A DNA stretch of 64,000 nt from Allopusillimonas ginsengisoli (GTDB lineage: Bacteria > Pseudomonadota > Gammaproteobacteria > Burkholderiales > Burkholderiaceae_B), in contig NZ_SDQE01000006.1 in NCBI RefSeq assembly GCF_004153455.1, positions 1-64,000 on the forward strand, written 5' to 3'. The position numbers and the translations under genes were made by a program. Below are positions 43,957 to 55,044 of the stretch, in pieces. The stretch's first letter is position 1. Each line of letters starts with the position of its first letter. The notes under the pieces are model-generated. The model made no database searches. It worked only from the letters and a program-made list of their open reading frames with translations, and was not told the origin of the DNA.

Positions 43957-45246
43957 TCAGCGCGCTGACGGCGCGCCGGCCTGTCTGGGCCATAACACCC
44001 AGGTTTCGCCTTGTTGCTTCATGCGGCCCGCCTGAGCGCCGGCCTCGTCGCCAAACCCCCAATAAAAGTCAGTGCGCCCGGCCCCCTTGATGGCAGCGCC
44101 GGTGTCTTGCGCCAGCATCAGGCGACGCAGCGGTTGACCGGAGCCTGGATAGGTCGTCGAAAGAAACAGCGGCGCGCCCAACGGCACATACGTGGTGTCC
44201 ACTGCGACCGAGCGTTCACCGATCAGCGGAATGCCATAGGCGCCCTTGGGACCGAGCTCGGGATCATTGACCGGCTCTTCCCTGAAGAACACCATGGCAG
44301 GATTGGCGTTCAGCATTTCCTGCACGCGTGCAGGATGGCTGCGCGCCCAGGCCTTGATGTTCTGCATGGATGCCTTGGACAACGGCATTTCGCCCTTGTC
44401 GGCCAGCCATTTTGCGATCGACGCATAGGGGCGCCCGTTGTGATCCGCATAAGCCAGCCGAATGGTGCTGCCATCCGTGAGTGTTGCGCGGCCAGATCCC
44501 TGAATCTGCAGGAAAAACGCCTCGACGGGATCGTTGACCCAGACGATCACCGGTGGCTGGCGATCAGACGAGCCAGCGATTTCTGCGCGGGTGTCATAAG
44601 GCACCACGCGATTGCCCTCAAGCTTGCCGCGTACCCGCTTGCCCGCCAGCTCGGGATAGACGGCGCCCAAATCAATGGTCAGGAGATCTTTGGGCGTGGC
44701 ATAGAGCGGCCATTGATAATCGCCCTGGCGCGAACGCGATGCATGCACAAGGGGTTCGTAGTAGCCAGTCACCGTGTTGCGCGCAGGCTTGCCCGAAGCG
44801 TCCAGCAACCGCCAGGGCTGCAGTTGGGTTTCGAGAAACTGCCGCACGCGAGGGCCGGCCGCGCTTTCCGCTGACAAGCCGGACTGTGCGGCGGCCGCGC
44901 AGACAGGCTGCCAGGCACGCGGTGTGGCCCGGGCCTGCATCGCCAGCGAGCCGGAAACAGGGCGCATCAAACCCTTGCAGTTATTGAGAAAGCCCTTCCA
45001 GACATGCTCCAGATTGTCGTCTTGCCAGCCTGGCAGCGAAGACCACGATGCCTGGGCAAACTTGCCGGCCAGCGCGCGCGGCGGCGTATCGCGCATGGAT
45101 TGCAGCGACGGAACGACCAAGGGCCTGGCGGCGATATCGGGCGCGCCGGTTTCTGGCGGCTTGCCGCCCGAGGGTTCTTCAAGGGGTAGGCTCGTGCAGG
45201 AGGCCAGCAGGGCAAGCAAGCTCGCGGAAAACAGGAGTCTCTTCAT
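43957..45246 (-). CDS. mltA: Membrane-bound lytic murein transglycosylase A
   Basis: This 429-residue lipoprotein has a signal ending LLASC (C17). The MltA domain shows TGYYEPLVHASRSRQGDYQWPLYATP near residue 160 and GSGRATLTDGSTIRLAYADHNGRPYASI (cited by key parts). The 3D domain with the catalytic Asp is in LAQDTGAAIKGAGRTDFYWG near the C-terminus. It cleaves peptidoglycan glycan strands from the outer membrane side. Typical MltA of beta-proteobacteria is this length. Confidence 0.92.
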   Translation of the reverse strand: MKRLLFSASLLALLASCTSLPLEEPSGGKPPETGAPDIAARPLVVPSLQSMRDTPPRALAGKFAQASWSSLPGWQDDNLEHVWKGFLNNCKGLMRPVSGSLAMQARATPRAWQPVCAAAAQSGLSAESAAGPRVRQFLETQLQPWRLLDASGKPARNTVTGYYEPLVHASRSRQGDYQWPLYATPKDLLTIDLGAVYPELAGKRVRGKLEGNRVVPYDTRAEIAGSSDRQPPVIVWVNDPVEAFFLQIQGSGRATLTDGSTIRLAYADHNGRPYASIAKWLADKGEMPLSKASMQNIKAWARSHPARVQEMLNANPAMVFFREEPVNDPELGPKGAYGIPLIGERSVAVDTTYVPLGAPLFLSTTYPGSGQPLRRLMLAQDTGAAIKGAGRTDFYWGFGDEAGAQAGRMKQQGETWVLWPRQAGAPSAR

Positions 45247-45294
45247 GAAATCGCCAGAAAATTCACTGAGTGGGGAGGTTCGTGGGAGGAGGCA

Positions 45295-45669
45295 TCAATG
45301 CAAGGTGCGCGGCATCGCGAGCACGAACTCTTCGATGGGAACTTCGAACGGCACGCCGTTGTCACCCACACAATGATACGTGCCCCGCATGGTACCTACT
45401 GGGGTGGGCAAAGGACAGCCGCTGGTGTATTCAAATGTTTCGCCTGGCGCCAAGAGAGGCTGCTGGCCCACCACACCCAGGCCACGCACTTCTTGCGTGT
45501 TTTGCCGGCCATCTGTAATGATCCAGTGGCGGCTGATAAGCTGGGCCGCGTTCTGACCCTTGTTCGTGATACGCACCGTATAGGCAAAGACGAACTGCTG
45601 TTCATCTGGCTCGGATTGATCCTGCAGGTACTGAGGCGTGACGGTAACCGAAATATCGTAAGGCTTCAT
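45295..45669 (-). CDS. apaG: ApaG family protein
   Basis: This 124-residue protein, from the ATG at 45667-45669, matches ApaG in full length. Motifs are [48 protein letters not shown] and a [10 protein letters not shown] stretch. ApaG has an immunoglobulin-like fold and is linked to magnesium and cobalt efflux and Ap4A metabolism; its biochemical role is not settled. Divergent from rpe. Confidence 0.93.
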   Translation of the reverse strand: MKPYDISVTVTPQYLQDQSEPDEQQFVFAYTVRITNKGQNAAQLISRHWIITDGRQNTQEVRGLGVVGQQPLLAPGETFEYTSGCPLPTPVGTMRGTYHCVGDNGVPFEVPIEEFVLAMPRTLH

Positions 45670-45784
45670 GCTCAAGTTCCAGGTAATGCACCAGGCAGCG
45701 CTAAACTGCAATAATTACACATTCGCCATGACGGCGCTCGGCCCCAAGGCCACCGCTTCTTGTCAATTTCATAGCACACACACG

Positions 45785-46492
45785 ATGACCATGCCCTTTT
45801 CACGCCCTACCCGCATCGCCCCCAGCCTGCTCGCGGCAGACTTCGCCAAGCTGGGCGAAGAAGTCGTCAATGTTGTCGAGGCGGGCGCAGACTGGATCCA
45901 TGTCGATGTCATGGATAACCATTATGTTCCCAACCTGACCATGGGCCCCATGATCTGCGAAGCGCTGCGCCCGCATACCACGGCGTCCATCGACGTGCAT
46001 CTCATGGTCGAACCGGTCGATGCCATTATCCCGCAATTTGCCAAGGCCGGTGCAGACATCATCACCTTTCATCCCGAAGCCACCCGGCATGTTGACCGCA
46101 GCCTGGCGCTGATTCGTGAACATGGCTGTAAGGCCGGCCTGGTGTTCAACCCGGCCACTCCGCTCGACTGGATGGATTACGTCATGGATAAACTTGATGT
46201 CGTGCTGCTGATGTCCGTCAACCCTGGTTTTGGCGGCCAACAATTCATCCCCGGCACGCTGGATAAGTTGCGCCAGGCCCGCCGCAAGCTGGACGCGTGG
46301 GTTGCGCAGGGCGGCCAGCAAATCGCACTCGAAATCGACGGCGGCGTCAAGGTCGACAACATCGGCAAAATCCGCGCTGCGGGCGCCGACACCTTTGTGG
46401 CCGGTTCCGCCATCTTCAGCCAGCCGGATTACAAAACCGTGATCGATGCCATGCGGGCCGAAATCGCCAAGGCAGAGCAGATTTCCGCCTGA
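45785..46492 (+). CDS. rpe: Ribulose-phosphate 3-epimerase
   Basis: This 235-residue TIM-barrel enzyme interconverts ribulose-5-phosphate and xylulose-5-phosphate. Metal-ligand segments are [55 protein letters not shown] and [14 protein letters not shown] start at the ATG at 45785; a second ATG two codons on, or earlier in-frame ones, are less likely because conserved sequence begins at RIAPS. First gene before gph, a classical pairing. Confidence 0.95.
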   Translation: MTMPFSRPTRIAPSLLAADFAKLGEEVVNVVEAGADWIHVDVMDNHYVPNLTMGPMICEALRPHTTASIDVHLMVEPVDAIIPQFAKAGADIITFHPEATRHVDRSLALIREHGCKAGLVFNPATPLDWMDYVMDKLDVVLLMSVNPGFGGQQFIPGTLDKLRQARRKLDAWVAQGGQQIALEIDGGVKVDNIGKIRAAGADTFVAGSAIFSQPDYKTVIDAMRAEIAKAEQISA

Positions 46493-46573
46493 CAGAACCC
46501 GTGCAACACCGATTTCAAGGGGCCCAGCCTTCTGCCAGCACAGCCCACGCACTCGTTTTTCAGGAAAATAACC

Positions 46574-47266
46574 ATGACCTTCGACGCCGTACTGCTTGAT
46601 CTTGATGGAACACTGATCGATACCATCCCCGATCTGGCAGATGCCGCCAATGCCATGCGCGCCGACCTCGGGCTGCCCGCGCTGCCCCAGGACGTGATTG
46701 CCACCTATGTCGGCAAAGGCACCAGCGTACTGGTAGAGCGCGCATTGGCCAACAATGTTGAGGGCTCGACCCCCGGCGCACAAGAGATTGAGCAGGGCCT
46801 GGCGCTTTTCCATCGCCACTACCACCACTTCAACGGCCGTCGCGCCGCGCTTTACCCTGGCGTCTTGGAAGGCCTCCAGGCTTTCCGCAGCGCAGGCATG
46901 AAGCTGTCCATCGTCACCAACAAGCCCACGGCATTCACACCGCCCTTGCTGGCGCAATGCGGGCTGTCGTCATTCTTCGATGCGATCGTCTGCGGCGACA
47001 CCTGCGTCAGGAAAAAGCCTGATCCGATGCCGCTGCTGCATGCCTGCAGCCTGCTTGGCGTAGCGCCCGGCACGGCACTGGCCGTAGGCGACTCCATCAA
47101 CGACGCACAGGCTGCGCGCGCCGCAGGCATCACCGTGCTGGCCGTGCCCTATGGCTACAACGAAGGCATGGACGTGCGCAATCTCGACGTCGATGATATA
47201 GTTGCATCTATCGCCGAGGCCGCCCAATGGGCTGCCGGCCAATCACTGCAGATCCAGAACACATGA
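46574..47266 (+). CDS. gph: Phosphoglycolate phosphatase
   Basis: This 230-residue HAD hydrolase opens with LLDLDGTLIDTIPDLADA (nucleophile Asp in DLDGT), keeps SIVTNKPTAFTPPLL (motif II) and KKPDPMPLL with AVGDSINDAQAARAAG (motifs III and IV). It removes phosphate from 2-phosphoglycolate formed during DNA repair and from side reactions. Its stop overlaps a 23-codon Trp-rich leader ORF by 4 bp, linking it to trpE control. Confidence 0.93.
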   Translation: MTFDAVLLDLDGTLIDTIPDLADAANAMRADLGLPALPQDVIATYVGKGTSVLVERALANNVEGSTPGAQEIEQGLALFHRHYHHFNGRRAALYPGVLEGLQAFRSAGMKLSIVTNKPTAFTPPLLAQCGLSSFFDAIVCGDTCVRKKPDPMPLLHACSLLGVAPGTALAVGDSINDAQAARAAGITVLAVPYGYNEGMDVRNLDVDDIVASIAEAAQWAAGQSLQIQNT

Positions 47267-47334
47267 ACGCTACCCTGTATTACGGCACCACGCCCCGCGC
47301 CTACTGGCGCTGGTGGCGTTTGTGTTCTGGGTAG
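47263..47334 (+). CDS. trpL: Trp leader peptide upstream of trpE
   Basis: The 23-codon ORF encodes a peptide with Tyr-Trp-Arg-Trp-Trp-Arg at codons 14-19, three Trp in four positions. It ends in Gly and TAG. Its ATG overlaps the gph stop (ATGA) and it lacks a clear ribosome site of its own, so its translation may depend on gph. An intrinsic terminator lies 66 nt beyond its stop, before trpE. This is the layout of Trp attenuation: stalling at the Trp codons would leave CTGGGT at 47327-47332 free to pair with the terminator's left arm. Confidence 0.8.
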   Translation: MNATLYYGTTPRAYWRWWRLCSG

Positions 47335-47399
47335 CGGTAATCCTCTCCCGGCACCAAGACACTGTCTTATCGTGCCGCAAGCAATTACCAAAAGCACTT

Positions 47400-47435
47400 A
47401 GCCCGGAATCCAAATTGTTTGGCCGGGCTTTTTTG
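47400..47435 (+). terminator. trpE attenuator terminator
   Basis: AGCCCGG (47400-47406) pairs with CCGGGCT (47423-47429) and is followed by TTTTTTG. An upstream hairpin with CGGCAC/GTGCCG arms (47349-47354 and 47372-47377), enclosed by GGTAAT/ATTACC, could be the leader's alternative fold. Termination here is 50 bp before trpE and would stop the transcript when Trp is plentiful. Confidence 0.82.
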
Positions 47436-47484
47436 TCATTGCTCCACTGTCCCGGCCTGTCAGTAAAACCACACAGAGACCCCT

Positions 47485-49005
47485 ATGACAGAAATCGAGT
47501 TCAATGCACTGGCGGCACAAGGGTATAACCGCATCCCACTGATTGCCGAGACTTACGCCGACCTGGATACCCCCCTGGCCATTTACCTCAAGCTGGCACA
47601 CAGCGGCCCCGAAGGCGGCCGCAATACCTGCCTGATGGAGTCCGTGGTTGGCGGGGAACGCTTTGGACGTTATTCATTTATTGGCCTTCCCGCAAAAACG
47701 GTCATTCGGTCTACAGGCACCCTCACCGAAGTGCTGCGCAAGGGCGAAGTCATCGAACGCCACGAAGGCGACCCACTCGCCTTTATCGAAGCCTACCAAG
47801 ACCGCTTCAAGGTTGCCCTGCTGCCCGGCATGCCACGCTTTGCGGGTGGCCTGGCAGGTTACTTTGGCTACGATACAGTGCGTCACATCGAACCTCGTCT
47901 GGGCCCGGCGACCAACCCGTTTCCGAACGGCCAGGAAGAAGGCACGCCAGACATCATGCTGCTGCATATCGATGAACTGGTCATCGTGGACAATCTCGCT
48001 GGCCGCACCTACCTGATCGTCTACGCCGATCCGGGCCAGTCCGAGGCCTACGCACTGGCGCGACGGCGCCTCAAGGAACTGCGCGAAAAACTGCGCACTC
48101 CAGTAGTCATCCCCTATGCCTATGCCAGCATGCAGACTACCAGCCGGCGCGACTTCGACAAAAAAGACTATATCGATGCCGTACTCAAGGCCAAGGAATA
48201 CATTGCCGCGGGCGACGTCATGCAGGTGCAGATCGGCCAGGTCATCGCCAAGCCCTTCCGCGACTCGCCTTTATCGCTGTACCGCGCATTGCGATCACTC
48301 AACCCGTCTCCTTATATGTACTACTGGAACTTCGACAACTTCCAGGTGGTCGGCTCTTCACCGGAAATTCTGGTGCGCCAGGACATTGTGATTGAGGACG
48401 GGCAACGCAAAACGGTCGCCACCATACGGCCGCTGGCCGGCACCCGCAAGCGCGGCGCCACGCCCGAAGAAGATGTCCGCCTGGCCGAGGAACTCATCGC
48501 CGATCCCAAGGAGCGCGCCGAACATGTGATGCTGATCGATCTGGCACGCAACGATATTGGCCGGGTAGCCAAGACGGGCTCGGTCGAAGTCACGGACACC
48601 ATGACCATTGAGCGCTATTCCCATGTGATGCATCTCGTGTCCAATGTCACAGGTGAGCTCGATGAAAACATGAGCAATATGGACCTGCTGCGCGCGTCCT
48701 TCCCGGCAGGCACCCTGACAGGCGCTCCCAAGGTCCGGGCCATGGAAATCATCGATGAGCTTGAGCCCGTACGTCGCGGCATCTATGGCGGCGCCGCAGG
48801 CTATATGAGCTACGGCGGCGAAATGGACCTGGCCATCGCGATTCGCACCGGCATCGTCAAGGATGGCATGCTGTACGCGCAGGCGGCCGCAGGTATTGTC
48901 GCCGATTCGGACCCCGAAAAAGAATGGCAGGAAACCGAAGCCAAGGCGCGCGCTGTGCTGCGCGCAGCGGAACAAGTGCAGTTTGGGCTGGATGAGCCTA
49001 TCTAG
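47485..49005 (+). CDS. trpE: Anthranilate synthase component I
   Basis: This 506-residue chorismate-utilising enzyme has the N-terminal regulatory segment with AHSGPEGGRNTCLMESV and the catalytic region with NPSPYMYYWNF, VGSSPEILVR, IRPLAGTRKRG, DLARNDIGRVA and AGTLTGAPKVRAMEII. It makes anthranilate from chorismate, using ammonia from TrpG. The N-terminal LLES-like element (CLMESV) suggests feedback by tryptophan. It is preceded by the Trp leader and attenuator. Its usual partners trpGDC are not next to it but start 4.4 kb downstream. Confidence 0.96.
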   Translation: MTEIEFNALAAQGYNRIPLIAETYADLDTPLAIYLKLAHSGPEGGRNTCLMESVVGGERFGRYSFIGLPAKTVIRSTGTLTEVLRKGEVIERHEGDPLAFIEAYQDRFKVALLPGMPRFAGGLAGYFGYDTVRHIEPRLGPATNPFPNGQEEGTPDIMLLHIDELVIVDNLAGRTYLIVYADPGQSEAYALARRRLKELREKLRTPVVIPYAYASMQTTSRRDFDKKDYIDAVLKAKEYIAAGDVMQVQIGQVIAKPFRDSPLSLYRALRSLNPSPYMYYWNFDNFQVVGSSPEILVRQDIVIEDGQRKTVATIRPLAGTRKRGATPEEDVRLAEELIADPKERAEHVMLIDLARNDIGRVAKTGSVEVTDTMTIERYSHVMHLVSNVTGELDENMSNMDLLRASFPAGTLTGAPKVRAMEIIDELEPVRRGIYGGAAGYMSYGGEMDLAIAIRTGIVKDGMLYAQAAAGIVADSDPEKEWQETEAKARAVLRAAEQVQFGLDEPI

Positions 49006-49120
49006 GCAAGGCTCTGGAGCCGGTGATCGGCGGCGGCTCGCTAATGGCCGCAGTCAGGACAAGCCGCTGTCGCGCCGTCCGCGAATGACGGCGCACAGGC
49101 CTGGACGCCGTCTCGGCCTG

Positions 49121-50257
49121 CTATACCGTGGCAAGCAGTTTCGGACTGATATCGCTGATCGACTTGGCGCCGGTCAGCGTCATGGCCACCCGCATTTCCT
49201 TGTCGATCAGATCGAGCAGATTGGCGACGCCGGCTTCGCCGGCAGTGGCCATCGCATAGATAAAAGCGCGGCCCAGTAATACCGTTTCCGCGCCCAGGGC
49301 GATCATGCGCACGACATCCAGCCCATTGCGGACGCCGGAATCGGCCAGGATCGCCAACTCGCCCTTGACCGCATCGGCAATCATCGGCAACGCCCTCGCC
49401 GATGACAGCACACCATCCAGTTGGCGCCCACCATGATTGGACACCACAATGCCATCCGCGCCAAAGCGCACAGCATCGCGCGCATCCTCTGGATCAAGTA
49501 TTCCCTTGATGACCATGGGCCCCTTCCAGAAATCGCGTATCCACTCAAGATCCTTCCAGGATATAGAGGGATCGAAGTTCGTGCCCAGCCAGCCGATGTA
49601 GTCTTCGAGCCCGGTTGGTTTGCCGCGATACGAGGAGACATTGCCCAGATCATGCGGCCGGCCCAGCAGCCCGACGTCCCATGCCCAAGCAGGATGCGCG
49701 ATGGCCTGTCCGTACCGACGCAGCGCCGCGTTGGGGCCGCTCATGCCGGAATGCGCATCACGATAACGGGCGCCGGGAACGGGCATGTCTACGGTAAACA
49801 CCAGCGTCGTCACACCCGCCGCCTGTGCGCGCTCCAGCACGTTTTTCATGAAACCGCGATCCTTGAGCACATACAGTTGGAACCACATGGGGCGCTTGAT
49901 GACCGGTGCCACTTCTTCGATGGGGCAAACCGACACCGTAGACATCGTAAAAGGTATCCCTTTTTTGTCTGCCGCGCGCGCTGCCTGCACTTCGCCGCGC
50001 CGTGCGAACATGCCCAGCAGGCCAACAGGGGCCAGCGCCACCGGCATGGAAAGGGTTTCGTCGAACAGACGCGTTTCCAGGCTAAGGTCGGACATATTCT
50101 TGAGCACACGCTGACGCAGGGCAATGTCCGCGAGGTCGCTGACATTGCGTCCGAGCGTATGCTCGGCATAGGCGCCACCATCAATATAGTGAAAGAGAAA
50201 CGGCGGAAGCTTGCGCTTGGCAGCGGCACGGTAATCGGTAGACGCGGAAATAATCAT
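49121..50257 (-). CDS. lldD: L-lactate dehydrogenase, FMN-dependent (LldD type)
   Basis: This 378-residue alpha-hydroxyacid oxidase has [14 protein letters not shown] near the start (where LldD reads FDYIDGGA), [14 protein letters not shown], and the active-site segment [13 protein letters not shown] with the catalytic His. It oxidises L-lactate to pyruvate at the membrane, passing electrons to quinone. It overlaps lldR by 4 bp (ATGA). Third gene of the minus-strand lctP-lldR-lldD unit. Confidence 0.92.
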   Translation of the reverse strand: MIISASTDYRAAAKRKLPPFLFHYIDGGAYAEHTLGRNVSDLADIALRQRVLKNMSDLSLETRLFDETLSMPVALAPVGLLGMFARRGEVQAARAADKKGIPFTMSTVSVCPIEEVAPVIKRPMWFQLYVLKDRGFMKNVLERAQAAGVTTLVFTVDMPVPGARYRDAHSGMSGPNAALRRYGQAIAHPAWAWDVGLLGRPHDLGNVSSYRGKPTGLEDYIGWLGTNFDPSISWKDLEWIRDFWKGPMVIKGILDPEDARDAVRFGADGIVVSNHGGRQLDGVLSSARALPMIADAVKGELAILADSGVRNGLDVVRMIALGAETVLLGRAFIYAMATAGEAGVANLLDLIDKEMRVAMTLTGAKSISDISPKLLATV

Positions 50258-51012
50258 GATTTTGACGTGGTAGGAGGCAGGCGGGTGGAGCGCTTGCGAC
50301 GAGCTTCATCTTCGTCGAGTGTGCGCACGGAATGATGCACGAATTCAAGATGACGACAGACCGTATTGCGGGCGCGCTCCGCGTCGCCGGCAAGGATGGC
50401 TGCCATCAGCTCCTGATGCTGCGCGGTCAGTTGTTCAAAGGTTTGGGGCGCTGTGTACATCTTTTGGCGATTTTGCGTGACTGTCGCCTGCAGCAGATCG
50501 AACAGGCCACGCATCATCTGCAGCAGCACAAGGTTGTGCGAGGCCTCGGCAATGGCGAGATGAAACTGGACATCCGCCCGGGAAGCCAGGACCGGATCGC
50601 CCATGCTCTGAAACCGCAGGGTGGCCTCAAAGCACTCGCAGATATGAGCTTTGTCCTGCGCAGTGGCGCGCAGCGCGGCATGCCATGCGGTACTGCCCTC
50701 CAGCGCATGACGCGCCTCCAGGACGTCGTATCGGTACTCAGGATCTTGCTGCACCACGCTGCTGAGCGGATTCACGACGCTTTCGTGGCGCCACTGCGCT
50801 ACCTGGGCGTCTTGAACATAGGTGCCGCCGCCATGACGGCTTTGCAGCAGCCCCTGACTGGCCAGGCTTTGAATGGCTTCGCGCACGGAAGAACGTGAAG
50901 CCCCCAGATCCACTGCCAATTGCCGTTCGGCTGGCAGACGCTCGCCGGGCTTGAGCTTCATCTCGACGATGAAGGCCCGCAACTGCTCCGCAATCTGGTC
51001 TGAAATACGCAT
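50254..51012 (-). CDS. lldR: GntR/FadR-family (FCD) regulator LldR
   Basis: This 252-residue regulator has a GntR winged helix ([46 protein letters not shown]; key parts [16 protein letters not shown]) and an FCD ligand domain with the metal-binding pattern [16 protein letters not shown] and a later [22 protein letters not shown]. It probably senses L-lactate and controls lctP-lldR-lldD. A TGGTCTTACCA palindrome upstream of lctP is its likely operator. Confidence 0.88.
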   Translation of the reverse strand: MRISDQIAEQLRAFIVEMKLKPGERLPAERQLAVDLGASRSSVREAIQSLASQGLLQSRHGGGTYVQDAQVAQWRHESVVNPLSSVVQQDPEYRYDVLEARHALEGSTAWHAALRATAQDKAHICECFEATLRFQSMGDPVLASRADVQFHLAIAEASHNLVLLQMMRGLFDLLQATVTQNRQKMYTAPQTFEQLTAQHQELMAAILAGDAERARNTVCRHLEFVHHSVRTLDEDEARRKRSTRLPPTTSKS

Positions 51013-51019
51013 GGCGTGT

Positions 51020-52726
51020 TCAAGGAATCATCCACGGCAGTACATATGCCTGCAATGTTGTGAGCGCCCCCACGAGCGCGGCGAATATAAGACTGTACTT
51101 GACGGTAAAGCGAAACAGATCGGACTCTTTGCCGGCAAGGCCAACGGCGGCGCAGGCAATTGCAATCGACTGCGGCGAAATCATTTTACCGGTTACCCCT
51201 CCCGTCGTGTTGGCCGCGACCAGAAGCACGTCGGGCACGCCTATCTGCTGTGCCGTCGTCGCCTGCAGGGCGGCGAACAGGGCATTGGACGAGGTGTCTG
51301 ACCCGGTGAGAAAGACGCCTAGCCAGCCCAGGAAGGGAGAAAAGAAGGTAAACGCATGGCCGGTACGCGACAAGGCAAGCGCCAGGGTGGCGGACAGACC
51401 AGAGTAGTTCGCGATGAACGCAAAGGCCAGCACCATGCCGATGGAATAAATGGGCACCGCAAGCTCTTTGAGCGTATCGCCCAGGGTAGACCAGGCGTCA
51501 CGCGGCTTGATTCTTGCCAGAATAATGGTTAGCACGGCGGCAAGCATAATGGCTGTGCCGGTTGCGGAGAACCAGTCGAACTTGTACACGGCGCCGTACG
51601 AGGTGGCCTGCGCAACGATGGGCGGTGCTTTCTGAACCAGCCCGTCCAGATAAGGCACAGGCAGACTCAGCACCCACCCCTGCAGCGCGCCGCCGACCGC
51701 AAACAACCTTTTGAATGGCTCGAGACTCCAGATCGTCACCATGATGGTCAGTATGACAAACGGCGACCACGCCTTCAGAACAGATGCGGCGCCAATGGAT
51801 GCGCCAGCCCCCGCGCCGACCGGATTCCGTGTCGCAGCGTCCGTACCCACGCAGGCCGCCACGGTATCGGCTTTCGCCGCGTCGATATCTGCGAAGCGAA
51901 AAATGCTGGCAGGTTTCCAGACCTTGAGCAGCAGCGTCAAGGCTACCAGCGAGGCCAGCGCCGCCGTGATGTCCGGGAGTTCGGGACCGATGAAGTTGGA
52001 CGTTAAGTACTGTACAACGGCAAATGTGCCGCCCGAGACGAGGACAGCGGGCCAGGTTTCCTTTACGCCCCGCCAGCCATCCATGATGGCCATGATCCAG
52101 AACAGCACAATGATGGTCAGGAAAGGCAACTGCCGGCCTGCCATTTGGCCGATCACAAAAGGATCTATATCGGTGACCTGCCCCGCGACGATAATCGGTA
52201 TACCCATGGCGCCAAAGGCCACTGGGGCCGTGTTCACGATAAGGCACAGGCCAGCCGCATAGAGCGGCCTGAAGCCAAGCCCAACCAGCAGTGCAGCCGT
52301 GATGGCTACCGGCGCACCGAATCCGGCCGCCCCTTCCAGGAATGAGCCGAACGCGAAACCCACTATCAGCATTTGCAGGCGCTGGTCTTCGGTGACAGAC
52401 AGAATGGAGGCCCGGATAATGTCGAACTGGCCTGTGCGCACTGAAATCTTATACAAATAGACCGCGCCCACGATGATCCAGGCAATTGGCCAAAGCCCGT
52501 AGGCAAATCCGTAGAATGCCGATGCAAGCGCCAGCACAATCGGCATCCGATAAAAAACAAGCGCCACTGCCAGCGCAATCAAGACGGTAATGGTGCCGGC
52601 CATATAGCCTTTCATGCGCAGAAAGGCCAAAGCAATAAAGAAAAAGATGATTGGCGTGAGTGCAATCAGGCTGGATAGCCAGATGTTGCCTGCCGGATCG
52701 TACAGATGTTGCCACGCCTCGTGCAT
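51020..52726 (-). CDS. lctP: L-lactate permease (LctP)
   Basis: This 568-residue permease has 12-14 hydrophobic segments; family stretches are [43 protein letters not shown] and [22 protein letters not shown]. It imports L-lactate and related 2-hydroxyacids with protons. It is the first gene of the unit, with a regulator site 93 bp upstream. Confidence 0.93.
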   Translation of the reverse strand: MHEAWQHLYDPAGNIWLSSLIALTPIIFFFIALAFLRMKGYMAGTITVLIALAVALVFYRMPIVLALASAFYGFAYGLWPIAWIIVGAVYLYKISVRTGQFDIIRASILSVTEDQRLQMLIVGFAFGSFLEGAAGFGAPVAITAALLVGLGFRPLYAAGLCLIVNTAPVAFGAMGIPIIVAGQVTDIDPFVIGQMAGRQLPFLTIIVLFWIMAIMDGWRGVKETWPAVLVSGGTFAVVQYLTSNFIGPELPDITAALASLVALTLLLKVWKPASIFRFADIDAAKADTVAACVGTDAATRNPVGAGAGASIGAASVLKAWSPFVILTIMVTIWSLEPFKRLFAVGGALQGWVLSLPVPYLDGLVQKAPPIVAQATSYGAVYKFDWFSATGTAIMLAAVLTIILARIKPRDAWSTLGDTLKELAVPIYSIGMVLAFAFIANYSGLSATLALALSRTGHAFTFFSPFLGWLGVFLTGSDTSSNALFAALQATTAQQIGVPDVLLVAANTTGGVTGKMISPQSIAIACAAVGLAGKESDLFRFTVKYSLIFAALVGALTTLQAYVLPWMIP

Positions 52727-52818
52727 AAATCCCTCTTACTCCTTTGACTGCGGCAGGCCAGTTTGATCAGGACACTGCGCCAAACCAGGCTTGCCAGCCG
52801 GCGTGATATCCCTCAAAA

Positions 52819-52829
52819 TGGTCTTACCA
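52819..52829. promoter_or_regulatory. LldR-type operator upstream of lctP
   Basis: TGGTCTTACCA is a perfect TGGT-N3-ACCA palindrome, the FadR/LldR/PdhR recognition pattern, inside AAAATGGTCTTACCACTTT. It lies 93 bp upstream of lctP, where the encoded LldR would block the promoter. Confidence 0.75.
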
Positions 52830-53125
52830 CTTTAGTTATACAAGAAAATAGGCGCGTATTATAAAAGTGGCTTTCTTTTCCGGTCAATTTATTTCCAGCC
52901 GTGCAACAATAGCCCAATCCCGATAATAGGATGAAATAAAAGGCTTAATTCTGCTTTTTGCTTTCTGTTTACGGCACATTCACGCCATGATCAGCACTTT
53001 TCCAAACTGGCAGAAAATACGCTATATTTAATAATGGTCATACCAATTCGGTAGACATAAACGCCACATTGGGGCATACCCTCGCCCCGTCGACAAGCCC
53101 GAAAGATAACGGTAGAATTGCCTCC

Positions 53126-53176
53126 ATGAAAATTTACGCAACTATCCGCTTTGCACAGTGGTGGCGCTTCCACTAG
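53126..53176 (+). CDS. Second short Trp-rich leader ORF, upstream of trpGDC
   Basis: This 16-residue ORF (start 53126, TAG 53174-53176) ends Gln-Trp-Trp-Arg-Phe-His: two adjacent Trp codons near the end, as in trp leaders. CGCTTCC-ACTA-GGAAGCG (53165-53182), a perfect 7-bp hairpin, spans its stop and could be the pausing or alternative arm. A second pairing, GCCGCCG with CGGCGGC (about 53213 and 53251), follows. No T-run terminator is seen before trpG, so the mechanism differs from that at trpE or is decayed. Confidence 0.55.
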   Translation: MKIYATIRFAQWWRFH

Positions 53177-53389
53177 GAAGCGGCTCGTTGTTGCGTACTG
53201 AATTCGCACCTTGCCGCCGTTCTGGATGGCAATGGTTCGATCCCCCCTCTCCGGCACGGCGGCTCCTTAAAACTGGAGATTGCCCATGCTGCCGACATCC
53301 ATCCATCATCGCCACCGTTCACCCGGCAGGCCCATTGCGCCCGACGCGCCCCTGCGCGCCAGCATGCGCCTCACCCTGCAGGAGCAATC

Positions 53390-53953
<564 letters not shown>

Positions 53954-54015
53954 GAACAAAACCGACACCCGCAGCCCAAACTCCGGGATGTCTGAAAAAA
54001 AACAAAAGGAGCATC

Positions 54016-55044
54016 ATGACCATTACCCCTAACGAAGCACTGGCGCGCTGTATCGAGCACCGCGAAATTTTCCACGACGAAATGCTGCACCTGATGCGCA
54101 TGCTGATGCGTGGCGAGGTTTCCCCGCAGCTTGCCAGCGCGCTGATCCTCGGACTGCGCGTCAAGAAGGAAACCGTTGGCGAAATCACCGCTGCGGCTGA
54201 AGTCATGCGTGAATTTGCGCTGCCCGTTCCAATGCGCAACCCCGAAGACCTGCTGGATATGTGCGGCACAGGCGGGGATGGCTCCAACACCTTCAATATT
54301 TCCACGGCTGCCATGTTTGTTGCCGCCGCTCAGGGTGTCAGGATTGCCAAGCATGGGAACCGCAGCGCGTCGTCGTCATCCGGCAGCGCCGATGTGCTCG
54401 AAGAGCTCGGCGTGAATATTTCCCTTAACCCCGAGCAGGTCGCAGAAAGCATCGCGCAATGCGGCATAGGCTTTATGTTTGCGCCAGCGCACCACGGCGC
54501 GATGAAGAACGTCGCGGCGGTGCGCAAGGAACTTGGCGTACGCACCATTTTCAATATTCTGGGCCCGCTCACCAATCCGGCCAAGGCGGGCAACCAGCTC
54601 ATGGGGGTTTTCCATCCAGACCTGGTCGGCATACAGGTACGGGTGCTGGAACGCCTGGGCTCCAATCACGTGTTGATTGTGCATGGCAAAGATGGCATGG
54701 ACGAAGCGTCGCTGGGCGCCGCCACCATGGTGGGAGAGCTGCGCGACGGCAAGGTGCGCGAATACGAGATTCATCCCGAGGACTTCGGCATGACCATGGT
54801 GTCCAACCGCTCAATCAAGGTCAACAACCGGCAGGAATCCGCCGCAATGGTGCTCGAAGCCCTCCAGAACGTGGATGGCCCGGCTCGTGATATCGTTGCC
54901 TTTAATGCCGGCCTGGCCATTTATGCCGGCAACAAAGCAGATTCCATCGAAGCAGGCCTGAAACTTGCCTTCGAGGCGCTTGCCAGCGGTGCTGCACGTG
55001 AAAAGCTGGAAGAGTTCAGGGCCTATACAGGGACGCTGAAATAA
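54016..55044 (+). CDS. trpD: Anthranilate phosphoribosyltransferase
   Basis: This 342-residue enzyme (ATG at 54016, AAAGGAG upstream) attaches phosphoribose to anthranilate. Markers are the phosphate-binding [54 protein letters not shown] and [13 protein letters not shown]. Its stop overlaps the trpC start by one base (TAATG), so the two are coupled. Confidence 0.96.
   Translation: MTITPNEALARCIEHREIFHDEMLHLMRMLMRGEVSPQLASALILGLRVKKETVGEITAAAEVMREFALPVPMRNPEDLLDMCGTGGDGSNTFNISTAAMFVAAAQGVRIAKHGNRSASSSSGSADVLEELGVNISLNPEQVAESIAQCGIGFMFAPAHHGAMKNVAAVRKELGVRTIFNILGPLTNPAKAGNQLMGVFHPDLVGIQVRVLERLGSNHVLIVHGKDGMDEASLGAATMVGELRDGKVREYEIHPEDFGMTMVSNRSIKVNNRQESAAMVLEALQNVDGPARDIVAFNAGLAIYAGNKADSIEAGLKLAFEALASGAAREKLEEFRAYTGTLK

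Noticed and set aside
45800-46957. 385-codon minus-strand open frame opposite rpe and gph
   Set aside because: Both plus-strand genes are unambiguous; the reverse frame is a composition artefact.
53220-53260. tRNA-like GGTTCGATCCC stretch before trpG
   Set aside because: No D-arm, anticodon arm or matching acceptor 5' strand is present upstream; it is part of the trp leader region.
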